Shown: positions 49,878 to 58,618, numbered from the stretch's first letter. The stretch is DNA of 64,000 nt from JALZKA01 sp033856515 (GCA_033856515.1 JAWVEY010000031.1:1-64000), one strand, 5' to 3'. Notes: generated from the sequence alone by a model not told the origin. Program-made: numbers and translations.

Positions 49878-50524
49878 CCACTCCTGCGACAACACCGGAG
49901 CGCCACACGCAGCACCGGATCGATGTGCTCGCGACCGTGCTCCTCGCTGCGGCCACATTGGCGACGGCCTGGGCTGGGTACCAGTCTTCGCGCTGGCACT
50001 CAGAGCAGGCAAAGCTCCAGATGAAGGCCACGGCAAGCCGCATCGAGTCGACCCGCGCGCAGGACATTGCGGATCGCGAAACCCAGATCGATGTCGCCCT
50101 CTTCATTCAGTGGGTCGATGCGCATGCGACCGGTGAGGGACAGCTCGCCGACTTCTACCGCGAGCGCTTCAGCGACCGGCTGGCCCCCGCCTTCGACGCC
50201 TGGATCGAAAAGGAGCCCCTCGAGCACCCCGCGGCTCCGCCCAGCCCGTTCGTCATGCAGCAATACGACGTGAAGTCCAGTGACGAGGCGACCTCCCTGA
50301 ACAACGCAGCCGACGCTCTCGCTGCACAGGCCACGGAAAACATCCAGCGGGCAGACAACTACGTGTTCGCGGTTGTCCTGTTCGCTGCGTGCCTGTTCTT
50401 TGCCGGTCTAAGCACGAGGATGCGCACCGTCGGGAGCCAGAAGGTCATCCTGGGAATGGGCTACCTCCTATTCGTGGCGTCCCTAGTCTGGATCGTCACC
50501 TTCCCGGTGACGATCTCGCTCTGA
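49874..50524 (+). CDS. Membrane protein partner of the DUF4239 protein
   Basis: The 216-residue protein has helix 1 (VLATVLLAAATLATAWAGY) followed by SSRWHSEQAKLQMKATASRI, a coiled, charged middle, and two C-terminal helices (YVFAVVLFAACLFFAGL, LGMGYLLFVASLVWIVTFPV). The layout of membrane helix, long helix, two membrane helices resembles DUF4337-type proteins. Translation starts in the stop of the DUF4239 gene. Function unknown; gene pairing suggests a joint channel or transporter. Confidence 0.8.
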   Translation: MTTPATTPERHTQHRIDVLATVLLAAATLATAWAGYQSSRWHSEQAKLQMKATASRIESTRAQDIADRETQIDVALFIQWVDAHATGEGQLADFYRERFSDRLAPAFDAWIEKEPLEHPAAPPSPFVMQQYDVKSSDEATSLNNAADALAAQATENIQRADNYVFAVVLFAACLFFAGLSTRMRTVGSQKVILGMGYLLFVASLVWIVTFPVTISL

Positions 50525-50534
50525 TTGCGTCTGA

Positions 50535-50822
50535 AGACACGGGGCACCCCGCGACTGGGCATTTCCTGGGGATGACGATCGACGTTTTGAGCGATTCAAC
50601 CCAGACATGGCGGGCAGGCCGCACTCGTCCGAGGGACCTCTCAGACTCTGTTTGGGGGTATGTCCAGGCTCTCGGAGAACTCAGTGCTGGCCATAAAGAA
50701 CAAGTCCCACGCGATTACCGCCGAGGTTGAGATTCCCGACGGTGGCAGCGCCGAAGGCGTGATCCTCCGACCAATTCATCTCGCCCGAAGAGCAGATGCG
50801 GATCGTGATGGCGCGCCAATGA
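50535..50822 (+). pseudogene. Arylsulfatase C-terminal remnant (frameshifted, internally deleted)
   Basis: Three consecutive frame pieces resemble the arylsulfatase C-terminus: RDWAFPGDDDRRFERFNPDM then AGRPH (ends near 50624), then after a -1 shift LVRGTSQTLFGGMSRLSENS, VLAIKNKSHAITAEVEIPDG and GSAEGVI (to about 50770), then, after an apparent deletion of about 100 codons, FISPEEQMRIVMARQ and TGA at 50820-50822. The N-terminal catalytic part is absent. It fills the 338-bp stretch between the membrane pair and the next gene. Relatives hydrolyse sulfate esters; this copy cannot. Confidence 0.75.
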
Positions 50823-50862
50823 CTTACCCGATCCAAATACAACGCAACAAGAGGAGCACAAA

Positions 50863-51249
50863 ATGAGAGGTGCAGGCCGCACACTATTCGCCGCAATCAT
50901 GCTGGTGATGCTGGGAACGCTCAACATCATCTACGGCATCGGTGCCTTGGATGACGCCAGTTTCGCTATCAGCGATACGCGATTCATCCTCGACGATCTC
51001 AACACGCTCGGTTGGGTCTTGATCATCGTCGGAGCCCTTGAGCTCACGGGCGGTTTCTCGCTCATGGGCGGCGGGGGTTACGGAAAGTTCCTCGGCATCC
51101 TCGCCGGGACCCTAGGCGCGATCAGCGCCTTCTTCTCGATCGCGGGAGAAAATCCCTGGTGGTCCATCCTGATGTTCATCGTTTGCATCTGGGTTGTCCA
51201 CGGCCTCGTCATGTTCGACGAGGACCAGGCAGCAATCGAAGGACGCTAA
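50863..51249 (+). CDS. DUF7144-like four-helix membrane protein
   Basis: AAGAGGAGC before the ATG at 50863 gives a good start. The 128-residue protein has four helices (TLFAAIMLVMLGTLNIIYGI, LGWVLIIVGALELTGGFSLM, FLGILAGTLGAISAFFSI, ILMFIVCIWVVHGLVMF), with the family-like LNIIYGIGAL and WVLIIVGALEL. This is a common small membrane protein of actinobacteria of unknown role. It follows the arylsulfatase remnant. Confidence 0.82.
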   Translation: MRGAGRTLFAAIMLVMLGTLNIIYGIGALDDASFAISDTRFILDDLNTLGWVLIIVGALELTGGFSLMGGGGYGKFLGILAGTLGAISAFFSIAGENPWWSILMFIVCIWVVHGLVMFDEDQAAIEGR

Positions 51250-51367
51250 GCAGAACCTGGAGGATCTATGGCGACGGCTCCCTTCTGGGGAGTCGCCGCC
51301 GGCTCCTCCCTGCTGGGCTGCGGTCGAGTCCGGGCACGCCCGGTGGTCGTGAACCTAGGATGACGCG

Positions 51368-53473
51368 ATGACGAACGGGGAGCACAATCGGGAGCGCCAC
51401 AGCGGCGGCCTGCGGTCAGCGGTGCGGATAGTCATCGTCCTGCTGCTCACGGCCGCCGCGCTTCACCTGATGAACGCCATCCTCCCGGGCTTCGAGATCG
51501 AGGGCGACGGCACGGCGATCCTCGCGGCGGCTCTAATCGGACTCGTCAACGCCCTGGTCTGGCCGTTGATCATCCGAGTCGCGCTTCCATTCACGGTCCT
51601 GACCCTGGGGCTTGGAGTCCTGATTCTCAACGGCGCCGTCGTGCTTGCCGTTTCGGCAATCGAGCCTTCGATGCACGTTCGCGATCTCGGGACGGGGATT
51701 GCGGTGGCCATCGGCATCACCCTCGTGAACACGTTCGCGACCGCGCTCCTGGCAATCGACGACGACGACTTCTATTACCGGAACGTCCTCAAACGCGCCG
51801 CCCAGCGCCAGCGCGAGGGCGGAGCGACCTATGTCGTGCCTGGCGTGTACTTCCTCGAGATCGACGGGCTCGCCCACGACGTGATCCGCCGGGCGCTCCG
51901 GGACGGTCATCTGCCGACGCTTGCGGGGTGGGTCAGCGAAGGAACCCACCATCTGATCCCCTGGGAGACCGACTGGTCGTCCCAGACAGGCGCGTGCCAG
52001 GCCGGCCTCCTGCACGGCTCCAACGACGACATGCCCGCTTTTCGCTGGTGGGAGAAGGAGCACGGACGGGCGATCGTCACGAACCACCCAAAGGACGCCG
52101 CCGAGATCGAGCGCCGCCATTCGGACGGGCGGGGACTCCTGCACGCGGATGGGGCCAGCCGGGCGAACATCCTCTCCGGCGACGCGCCCCACACCCTGCT
52201 GACGATGAGCACGGTTCTCCAGCGTGGCCGTCCAGGGCGGATCGGCGAGGACTACTACGCCTACTTCTCGAACCCGTACAGCGTCACCCGCACCTTCACC
52301 CTCGTCATCGGAGACATCATCCAGGAGCTCTACTACGCCGCCCAGCAGCGCCGGCGCGACATCCGCCCACGGATCAAGCGCTCCTTCTCCTACGCGCTGG
52401 TCCGAGCCTGGGGGACGGTGATTCAGCGCGACCTGCAGGTCGCCGCCGTGATCGGGGATCTATACGCAGGGCGGCCGGTCGGATACACGACGTTCCTGGC
52501 CTACGACGAGGTCGCCCACCACTCCGGCGTCGAGCGTGTCGACGCGCTGGCCGTCCTGCGGCGCCTCGACCGGCAGCTTGCGCGCATCGAGGCCGCCGCT
52601 GAAGACGCTGAGCGGCCGTATCACCTAGTCGTCCTCTCCGACCACGGCCAGTCGCAGGGCGCGACGTTCCTCGACCGCTACGGGAAGTCCCTCGAGGACC
52701 TGGTCTCGGAAGCGTGCGCGACGGATCACGTTGAGGCAGAGGACGCTCACTCCGACGAGTCCCTCTCCTACCTCAGCGCCTCGCTCACGGAAGCGAGCGG
52801 GGACGAGGGTCTGATCGGACGGTTGGTCCGGAGGATGAGCCGCAAGAATACGCAGGACGGCGAGGTCGTCCTGGGCGAGGAAGGGACGAGCGAGCGCGAG
52901 CGCAGCGCGAGCGACGAAGCGATGCCGCCTGAGCTCTCCGTCATGGCATCCGGGTGCCTAGGGCTCATCTCCTTCCCACGCCAGCCTGGGCGCCTGAGCC
53001 TGGAGCGAATCAACGAGATCTACCCGGATTTGATGCCGGCGCTCCTCAACCATCCCGGAATCGGCTTTGCGCTGGTGCGCTCCGAGCGGGACGGGCCGCT
53101 CGCCCTGGGGGCGGAGGGCGTCCACCGTCTCGCCGATGGGACGATCGCGGGCGAGGATCCCCTGGCTCCATTCGGACCGAACGCGCCCCACCACCTTCGG
53201 CGCACGGACGGATTCGATCACTGCCCCGACATCGTCCTCAACAGCACATACTGGGAAGAGACCGACGAAGTGGCGGCGTTCGAGGAGCTGGTCGGATCGC
53301 ACGGCGGCATGGGCGGCGAGCAGTCCTTTCCGTTCGCACTTGCACCGGCGGACTGGGCGATGCCGGCGGAACCGATCGTCGGCGCGGAAGAGATGCACCA
53401 GCTGATGCGCCGCTGGCTCGCTGACCTGGGCCACGAGGCATATAGGAACCTGGGCACCCGCAGAGAGCGTTAA
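51368..53473 (+). CDS. Holin-like membrane domain fused to an alkaline-phosphatase-type phosphodiesterase
   Basis: The 701-residue protein has four membrane helices in residues 18-140 (AVRIVIVLLLTAAALHLM, AILAAALIGLVNALVWPLI, VLTLGLGVLILNGAVVLAV, GIAVAIGITLVNTFATALLA), the layout often labelled phage holin family, then a phosphodiesterase domain. Metal-site patterns are VYFLEIDGLAHDVI, WSSQTGACQ with a possible nucleophile, DEVAHHSG, LSDHGQSQG and GSHGGMGG. It probably cleaves a phosphodiester outside the membrane. The membrane part is an anchor, not evidence for a phage. Confidence 0.85.
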   Translation: MTNGEHNRERHSGGLRSAVRIVIVLLLTAAALHLMNAILPGFEIEGDGTAILAAALIGLVNALVWPLIIRVALPFTVLTLGLGVLILNGAVVLAVSAIEPSMHVRDLGTGIAVAIGITLVNTFATALLAIDDDDFYYRNVLKRAAQRQREGGATYVVPGVYFLEIDGLAHDVIRRALRDGHLPTLAGWVSEGTHHLIPWETDWSSQTGACQAGLLHGSNDDMPAFRWWEKEHGRAIVTNHPKDAAEIERRHSDGRGLLHADGASRANILSGDAPHTLLTMSTVLQRGRPGRIGEDYYAYFSNPYSVTRTFTLVIGDIIQELYYAAQQRRRDIRPRIKRSFSYALVRAWGTVIQRDLQVAAVIGDLYAGRPVGYTTFLAYDEVAHHSGVERVDALAVLRRLDRQLARIEAAAEDAERPYHLVVLSDHGQSQGATFLDRYGKSLEDLVSEACATDHVEAEDAHSDESLSYLSASLTEASGDEGLIGRLVRRMSRKNTQDGEVVLGEEGTSERERSASDEAMPPELSVMASGCLGLISFPRQPGRLSLERINEIYPDLMPALLNHPGIGFALVRSERDGPLALGAEGVHRLADGTIAGEDPLAPFGPNAPHHLRRTDGFDHCPDIVLNSTYWEETDEVAAFEELVGSHGGMGGEQSFPFALAPADWAMPAEPIVGAEEMHQLMRRWLADLGHEAYRNLGTRRER

Positions 53474-53513
53474 CCCGCGGGAGGGTAAGGGCTCAGGCCC
53501 GGCTCGCTTGGCT

Positions 53514-54872
53514 TCAGCTGCTCAGAATGCGCGACTTCTCGGTGGCGACTTCTTCAGGGGTGAGCACTCCCTGGTCCCCGAGTTTCGCCAAGCGCTCGAG
53601 CTCCTCGAGGCGGCTGGCGCCTGAGAGCGCACCCGGCAACGCCTCCGTTGGCGCTGCCCGTCCGACAACGCGGCGCTCTCGCGACTCGCGCATCCTGTCG
53701 GCCAGCGACTGAGCGATTCCCTCGGGTGTGCCCGTTGACACGTGGTCGGGGAACTCGCGGATCATCTGTCGCCTGAGGGCCTCCATGCCGATGGCCAGGA
53801 CGACCACCAGGAGGAGTGACGGAACCAGACGGTCGGTGGCGACGACCGGATCCCACCAGAACAGCAGGATCAAGATGCCCGCAAGAGTTCCGTACGCGTA
53901 CTTGGGCTGTCGGAGATACGGAGTGAGCGCGTAGCGAATGGACGTTGAGACCTTGGAGGGTCCGGCCAGCCATGCCGCGACGACCATCACGACGCCGTAG
54001 ACGATCAGCGACTCCGCCGTGTCCTTCAACAGCGAAGTCCCGATCTGCCAGGCGTGGAGCACTGCGGTGTCGGCAGTCGACGATTCGCTCAGGGCGCTGA
54101 CGATGGCGTCACCCCCCGCGTTTCGGGCGATCAGGTCGATTGCTCCGATGGCGATGAACGAGAATCCGACCGCTCGCAGCATTTCGCGGCGCCACCCCCG
54201 CGCGGAAAAGATCGCGAGCGCGTAGAGCAACAGGGCGAGTCCCGTCAGAACCCAGGCGAGCGTTCGCAAGATCTGCACTGCGTTCTGCGCCGCTCCCAGC
54301 TCGTCCGATTTCAAGATCTCGATATCCGAAGCGCCTTCGGGCAGCTTCGAGGCGATGTCGCCTCCGATGCCGATGCCGGACGCAACCTCGCTTACGAGGG
54401 TCGTTAGATCCAGACTGACCTCGCCGTCGGTGGTCGAGACGAACTCTCCCTCGTCCTCGAGCAGCGCCAAAAGTTTCGCGTGGGCAACGCGGTTGGCGTC
54501 CTCCCAGAGACCCTGGACCTTCTCTTGCTCGAGCGCATCCTGAGTCGCTCTGGTGGCGACCTGCCGCAGGCCGCCTGAGATCGGCCCCGCCAGCAACGCG
54601 GCCTTCGGGGGCAGTGCACCCGCGATCTCCCCCTGAACATCGACGTTCTCGTAGATCGTGTTGACGATGAAGTCCGCCAGGGCGTCCTGAATCGCCTTGT
54701 CCTCGAGCAGCTCCGTGCTTGTCTCAACCCAGGTGCTCGTCTCGAGCGCCTGGCGCTTGGCCCAGAGTGCGAGCACGGACACGATCCCGACGATCGTGGC
54801 CAGGATCAGGAGGACGATTGGCACCGTTCGCCGCTTCTTTGCCGGTTGCGCGCTAGGGGTCGGTGTTGTCAT
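53514..54872 (-). CDS. Membrane protein with C-terminal SHOCT domain
   Basis: ATG 54872 has a strong ribosome site (GAGGAGGAG) lying inside the end of the AI-2E gene. The 452-residue protein has helix 1 (VPIVLLILATIVGIVSVLALWA), an extracytoplasmic domain of about 170 residues (STWVETSTELLEDKAIQDAL onward), then four or more helices, and ends with a SHOCT module (LEELERLAKLGDQGVLTPEE). Function unknown; the SHOCT end may bind other SHOCT proteins such as the one at 56082 in this operon. Confidence 0.85.
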   Translation of the reverse strand: MTTPTPSAQPAKKRRTVPIVLLILATIVGIVSVLALWAKRQALETSTWVETSTELLEDKAIQDALADFIVNTIYENVDVQGEIAGALPPKAALLAGPISGGLRQVATRATQDALEQEKVQGLWEDANRVAHAKLLALLEDEGEFVSTTDGEVSLDLTTLVSEVASGIGIGGDIASKLPEGASDIEILKSDELGAAQNAVQILRTLAWVLTGLALLLYALAIFSARGWRREMLRAVGFSFIAIGAIDLIARNAGGDAIVSALSESSTADTAVLHAWQIGTSLLKDTAESLIVYGVVMVVAAWLAGPSKVSTSIRYALTPYLRQPKYAYGTLAGILILLFWWDPVVATDRLVPSLLLVVVLAIGMEALRRQMIREFPDHVSTGTPEGIAQSLADRMRESRERRVVGRAAPTEALPGALSGASRLEELERLAKLGDQGVLTPEEVATEKSRILSS

Positions 54873-56061
54873 CCGTGATCTCCTCCTCGGAGCTGGTTGT
54901 TTCTTCATCGGGAGTCTCGGAGTCCCGTGACTGGCGAAGATCCTCCGAGATGCGCACGACGGCTGAGACGAGCGGGGCCGACAAGATCAGGCCCGCCGGT
55001 CCGAACAGGGCGCCCCCGGCGATCGTAACCACGAGCACCGCGAGGGGGTGTATCCCCAGCGCAGCACCCATCGCAAAGGGCTGAACGAGCTGTTGGAGGA
55101 TCCCGTTGGCAAGGAGCTGCACGACGATCATCCCACCGGCCGCTTCAGGCCCAGCCCCGCCCAGGGCGAGCAGGACCGAGAATGCAGCGGCAGTCCAAGC
55201 GCCCAGATAGGGGATGAACCCGCCGACGAAGGTGACGGCGGCGATCGTGCCGATCAAGGGAACCCCGAGGATGAGCGCGCCCAGAGTCACGACTCCGGCG
55301 TTGAACCCGGCCACGAGCGTCACGCCCAGGAAGTAGCCGCGCAGAGCGCCGAGGGTGCGCCCGCTTACTACATGGGCGACAGGCCGCGGGACGCCGAAAT
55401 GCCCCTCGGCCCATTCCCTGATCTTCGGCCCGTCGCTGAGAAAGAAGAAGAGGCTGAGAAGCGTGAGAGCCAGGAAGAATGCGAGCCCGGAGAGCGCGGT
55501 GATCCCCTCGCCGATCCCGTGCAGGAACTGCGAGAACGAGGCGTTTACCGAGGCGCCTGCGCTCTTGTTCGCATCCGCCGCAGTCGACGGGTCGATTCCG
55601 ATGTCCTGGAGCCAGCCCTGGAGCGTGCTCCGTGCGTCCGAGAGCTGACCGGTGATGTCACTCGCCTGGCCCGTTATTCCACCTACGACCAAGAGGAATA
55701 GTCCAACACCAACCGCGATCAGCCCGAGCATGATCAGGACCGCCGCGAGCGGGCGCGGGATCCGGTGATGGTTCATCCACGCGACGAGGGGCGAAGCCAC
55801 CGCAGCCACGACCGCCGCCGTGATCACCGGTGCGACGATCGTCTGCGTGAGCGAGGCCAGCCACACCATTCCGACCAGGAAAAGTGCGACGCCCACCAAA
55901 AGCCAAGCCGTCAGCCCGACGTCTCGCAGCCAACCCGGAGCGGCGAACACTCCTGTCAGCTCGCTGGCGTCAATCTCGACGTAGTCGCCCTCGGCCGGGC
56001 TCTGGGCCACCGCCGGATCGCCCTGGGCCTGGCCTCGCCGCAAGCGTCCCCGGATCCTCAT
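54853..56061 (-). CDS. AI-2E family transporter
   Basis: The 402-residue protein has seven to eight helices and the family marks FFFLSDGPKIREW, GVPLIGTIAAVTFVGGFIPYLGAW and QLVQPFAMGAALGIHPLAVL. AI-2E proteins export signalling molecules, Na+/H+ or small solutes; the substrate here cannot be known. The acidic C-terminus (EETTSSEEEITDDNTDP) overlaps the ribosome site and start of the SHOCT membrane gene by 20 bp. The gene upstream ends about 20 bp away; all three form an operon. Confidence 0.9.
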   Translation of the reverse strand: MRIRGRLRRGQAQGDPAVAQSPAEGDYVEIDASELTGVFAAPGWLRDVGLTAWLLVGVALFLVGMVWLASLTQTIVAPVITAAVVAAVASPLVAWMNHHRIPRPLAAVLIMLGLIAVGVGLFLLVVGGITGQASDITGQLSDARSTLQGWLQDIGIDPSTAADANKSAGASVNASFSQFLHGIGEGITALSGLAFFLALTLLSLFFFLSDGPKIREWAEGHFGVPRPVAHVVSGRTLGALRGYFLGVTLVAGFNAGVVTLGALILGVPLIGTIAAVTFVGGFIPYLGAWTAAAFSVLLALGGAGPEAAGGMIVVQLLANGILQQLVQPFAMGAALGIHPLAVLVVTIAGGALFGPAGLILSAPLVSAVVRISEDLRQSRDSETPDEETTSSEEEITDDNTDP

Positions 56062-56081
56062 CCAGGCGAGCCTAATGCGCC

Positions 56082-56483
56082 CTAAGCCAGCGCCTTGCGC
56101 TTCAGGGCGTCGAATTCCTCCTGGGTGATGTCGCCGCTCTCGAGGAGGGCCTTCGCGCTGGCGATCTCGCCGGCAGGGCCGCCGCCGCCCGCGACCTCAC
56201 GGATGTGCTGCTCCATCACCTTCTGTTGGGCCTGCATGTGCTTGACGTTCCGCTCAGCCATGTGCTGACCCTGGCTGATCAGATAGACCAAGACGCCTAG
56301 GAACGGGATGAGAATAATCAGGAAGGTCCACCCGGCCTTGCCCCCGCCGCTCAGATCGTGCCTGCGAAAGACATCGCTCAGGACCGCGATGACCGTCCAG
56401 ATCCAGATCACCCACGCGAAGAAGACGATGATCGTCCAGATGACCTCGAGCAGGGGATAGTTGTTTTCGGCGGCGAGCAGCAT
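56082..56483 (-). CDS. PLDc_N-type membrane protein with SHOCT domain
   Basis: The 133-residue protein has two helices (LLEVIWTIIVFFAWVIWIWT, WTFLIILIPFLGVLVYLIS) with the PLDc_N pattern DVFRRHDLSGGGKAGWTFL, then a helix and a C-terminal SHOCT module (GEIASAKALLESGDITQEEF). It is the first gene of the operon with AI-2E and the large SHOCT protein. Proteins of this type are thought to scaffold membrane complexes; exact role unknown. Confidence 0.88.
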   Translation of the reverse strand: MLLAAENNYPLLEVIWTIIVFFAWVIWIWTVIAVLSDVFRRHDLSGGGKAGWTFLIILIPFLGVLVYLISQGQHMAERNVKHMQAQQKVMEQHIREVAGGGGPAGEIASAKALLESGDITQEEFDALKRKALA

Positions 56484-56506
56484 TCACGACTCCGTTCGTT
56501 TCAAGG

Positions 56507-57184
56507 ATGTTTGCCCACACTACTGGCAGGGAAGCCGTGGTGGTTTTGCGGTCTTGTGACCTCTCATGCGACTATGTCGGTGCTTTGAGCACGAACGACT
56601 CACCCACTCCGCCACCGGCTCCAACCGCTGGCAACGCGCTGATCGGCGCCCTAGGGCTCAGTGCGCGGGTGATGGCTTCCGCCGCTATAGGGGCGACCGC
56701 GGCGGCTCGCGCGGTGGCGCGTCCCGGCGTCGGAGCCGTCCGAAGCGGCCTCGCCACGCCGCCCGGGCAGGCAGCTCGCGCCGAAGCGCACGCGCTGCTC
56801 GAGAGCCTCGATGCCGCAGGCCGCAGGGATCTCGCCCGAGCCAGGGCTGAGATCGATCTGGCGATCGACAGGGCGATCGACCGCGTGACCGCCGACGCGG
56901 TCTCATCCCAGCGCACCTCGCGGGCGATCGAGCGGCTACTGGAGAGCGAAGACCTCTGGCGGATCGTGGACCGGATTGCGTCCAGCCCCGAAGTGCTGAA
57001 CGCAATCGCCAGCGCAAGCGCCGGGCTGACCGGAGTGGTCGCCGACGAAGCGCGCAAGCGCACGGTCACCGCCGACGAATTCGCCGAGCGCGTCGCGCGC
57101 AAGGTGCTCAGGCGTACGCCTCGCGAGCCCCAGCCACGTGCACTGGAAACCGCCTCCAGAGAGAACGGCCCGCCGCAACCGTGA
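56507..57184 (+). CDS. Hypothetical alanine/arginine-rich helical protein
   Basis: The frame gives up to 225 residues; the start is uncertain, with ATG 56507 and TTG 56585 both lacking a clear ribosome site. Near residue 45 is a weak hydrophobic stretch (NALIGALGLSARVMASAAIG), followed by helices rich in Ala, Arg and Glu (RAEAHALLESLDAAGRRDLA, RARAEIDLAIDRAIDRV). No family is recognised. Its TGA overlaps the GTG start of the RDD gene, so they are coupled and may work on the same membrane process. Confidence 0.65.
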   Translation: MFAHTTGREAVVVLRSCDLSCDYVGALSTNDSPTPPPAPTAGNALIGALGLSARVMASAAIGATAAARAVARPGVGAVRSGLATPPGQAARAEAHALLESLDAAGRRDLARARAEIDLAIDRAIDRVTADAVSSQRTSRAIERLLESEDLWRIVDRIASSPEVLNAIASASAGLTGVVADEARKRTVTADEFAERVARKVLRRTPREPQPRALETASRENGPPQP

Positions 57185-57720
57185 CGGACGTGACACCGGA
57201 GGGGTCAGACCCCAACCGTGGGGTCAGACCCCAACCGTGGGGTCAGACCCCAAGCGTCGGCTCCGTCCCCGCTGAGTACGCGGGCATCGTCAGCCGCGCA
57301 TGTGCCTTCGCGCTGGATGTGGCCATCGTGCAGGCAAGCCTCTTCGCAGTGGGTGCCGTGATCGCCCTGATCGCCGAGGCGTTCGGCGAGGTCTCGATTG
57401 ACGTAGGCGCCTTGGAGGTCGTCTTGGGAGCGCTCGCGTGGATCGCAGCCTTCGACGTGTACCTGATCACCTTTTGGTGGCTTGCGGGCCAGACGCCGGG
57501 TATGCGCCTCCTGGGAATCGACGTGATCACGACGGAGGGAGCCCGGGTGAAGCCGGCGCGAGGAGTGGTTCGCATCGTCGGGATGGTCCTGGCGGCGATC
57601 CCGCTTTTCGCCGGCTATCTGCCGATCCTCACCAACGAAAAGCGCCAGGGATTTCACGACAAGCTCGCTAGAACTGTGGTGCGCTATCGCGCGCCGGAGC
57701 CCGTTCGCAGGCGGGCCTAA
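57181..57720 (+). CDS. RDD-family membrane protein with a repeat-encoded N-terminal tail
   Basis: GTG 57181 overlaps the previous stop. The 179-residue protein has an RDD domain from about residue 30 (PAEYAGIVSRACAFALDVAI), four or so helices and the family marks GQTPGMRLLGIDVI and NEKRQGFHDKLARTVV. The N-terminal residues 7-26 are encoded by three GGGGTCAGACCCC palindromes read in three different phases. RDD proteins are thought to transport or bind small solutes. It converges with the CYTH gene. Confidence 0.85.
   Translation: MTDVTPEGSDPNRGVRPQPWGQTPSVGSVPAEYAGIVSRACAFALDVAIVQASLFAVGAVIALIAEAFGEVSIDVGALEVVLGALAWIAAFDVYLITFWWLAGQTPGMRLLGIDVITTEGARVKPARGVVRIVGMVLAAIPLFAGYLPILTNEKRQGFHDKLARTVVRYRAPEPVRRRA
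57201..57251. repeat. Three tandem GGGGTCAGACCCC palindromes, 19-bp period
   Basis: Copies start at 57201, 57220 and 57239, each separated by AACCGT. The 19-bp period changes the reading phase between copies, yet the frame stays open and is translated into the RDD protein's N-terminal tail. A fourth copy lies at 62831 in the start of another gene. Confidence 0.9.
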
Positions 57721-58487
57721 GCCTTCGAGAAATACTCGAGCGCCGTCCGGGTCTTGGTCTGCTGCTCGTCCCCGAGCTCTACTCCAGCCTCGGTCAGGAA
57801 GGCCCTCGCCTCGGCGGCTACGTCAAACGCGTCAGCTGGGGCGCACTTAGTCGAGAGCTCGAGGATCCTGGTCCCGTCGGGGTAGTTCCACAGCTCAACC
57901 GCGAGCTTCTGGCCCATCTTCTTCGGCCTGGTCTTGAGCTTCATCACGTTGACGGGGCCGAGCACCATGAGGTCGTCGAGCTCGACGCCCTCCGGCGCAT
58001 TGGCCGTAAAGAAGGCCCGCTGGGACTTCGAGAACAGCTTGCGGAGGGGAATCTCGCCTGCGATCGCCCCCTTGACGCGCGGCTTCTTGAGCGTGCCCTT
58101 GTACGACGCCGAGCACACGAAGCCGCCAGGCATAGCGTCCACCTCGACGACGAAGTTCTTGGACTTGCGCTCGCGTGCCTCCAGCGTTGCCGGCTCGACT
58201 GGCCGCAGCTTCACAACAGAGTCGTCGGGTCGCCCCTGGCTGCGGCGGGCCCTGGCGACAAGGCCTGCCTCGTCGAGGGCCAGGTCAGCCGTGTCGAAGA
58301 AGAAGATCTGCCGGATGTACGCCTCCAAGGGATCGATCCCGAGCGCCTTTAGCGTCGAGTAGCGATGCTCCTCCGACACGGTCAGCTTGAGCTCGACGGA
58401 ATCTGCCGAACCGGTGAGGGCCAGCAACTCGCGGACCTGGTCGTCGTTCAAAGTGGGCGCCTCCGGGAGCTTCTTCGCGCGTGTCAT
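57717..58487 (-). CDS. CYTH-like domain protein
   Basis: The 256-residue protein from ATG 58487 has VELKLTVSEE near residue 30, matching the ExExK-like start of CYTH/triphosphate-tunnel enzymes, and later VKLRPVEPATLEARE, FVVEVDAMPGGFV and VELWNYPDGTRILELSTK strands that could build the tunnel. These enzymes hydrolyse or cyclise nucleoside triphosphates, or cut polyphosphate, with a divalent metal. No CHAD domain is fused. A longer reading (MPDTVLSAR...) would translate a palindrome-like repeat at 58503. Confidence 0.75.
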   Translation of the reverse strand: MTRAKKLPEAPTLNDDQVRELLALTGSADSVELKLTVSEEHRYSTLKALGIDPLEAYIRQIFFFDTADLALDEAGLVARARRSQGRPDDSVVKLRPVEPATLEARERKSKNFVVEVDAMPGGFVCSASYKGTLKKPRVKGAIAGEIPLRKLFSKSQRAFFTANAPEGVELDDLMVLGPVNVMKLKTRPKKMGQKLAVELWNYPDGTRILELSTKCAPADAFDVAAEARAFLTEAGVELGDEQQTKTRTALEYFSKA

Positions 58488-58502
58488 ACGTGCAGATAAC
58501 AC

Positions 58503-58515
58503 TGTGTCAGGCACC
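58503..58515. repeat. Diverged palindrome of the GGTGTCAGGCACC type
   Basis: TGTGTCAGGCACC lies 16 bp before the ATG of the CYTH gene on the minus strand. It resembles GGGGTCAGACCCC in design (a 13-bp palindrome centred on CAG) and, like it, sits at a gene start. Confidence 0.5.
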
Positions 58516-58618
58516 TTACGGAAGGCTCAAGTCCCCTCGCCCGCCCTTCCGTCGAAGATTTTGATACTTTCGTCGCAGGGGGCCATCCGGTTTTTCACCA
58601 GGGAGGCGTTCGGATCAC

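Noticed and set aside
51368..51780. Prophage holin
   Set aside because: The holin-like helices are fused to a phosphodiesterase and no other phage gene is near.
56566..56850. 94-codon frame overlapping the Ala/Arg-rich gene
   Set aside because: Same strand but other phase, extremely Arg-rich composition, no ribosome site; shadow frame.
57201..57251. CRISPR array
   Set aside because: Only three copies with 6-bp identical spacers and a palindromic unit; no cas genes.
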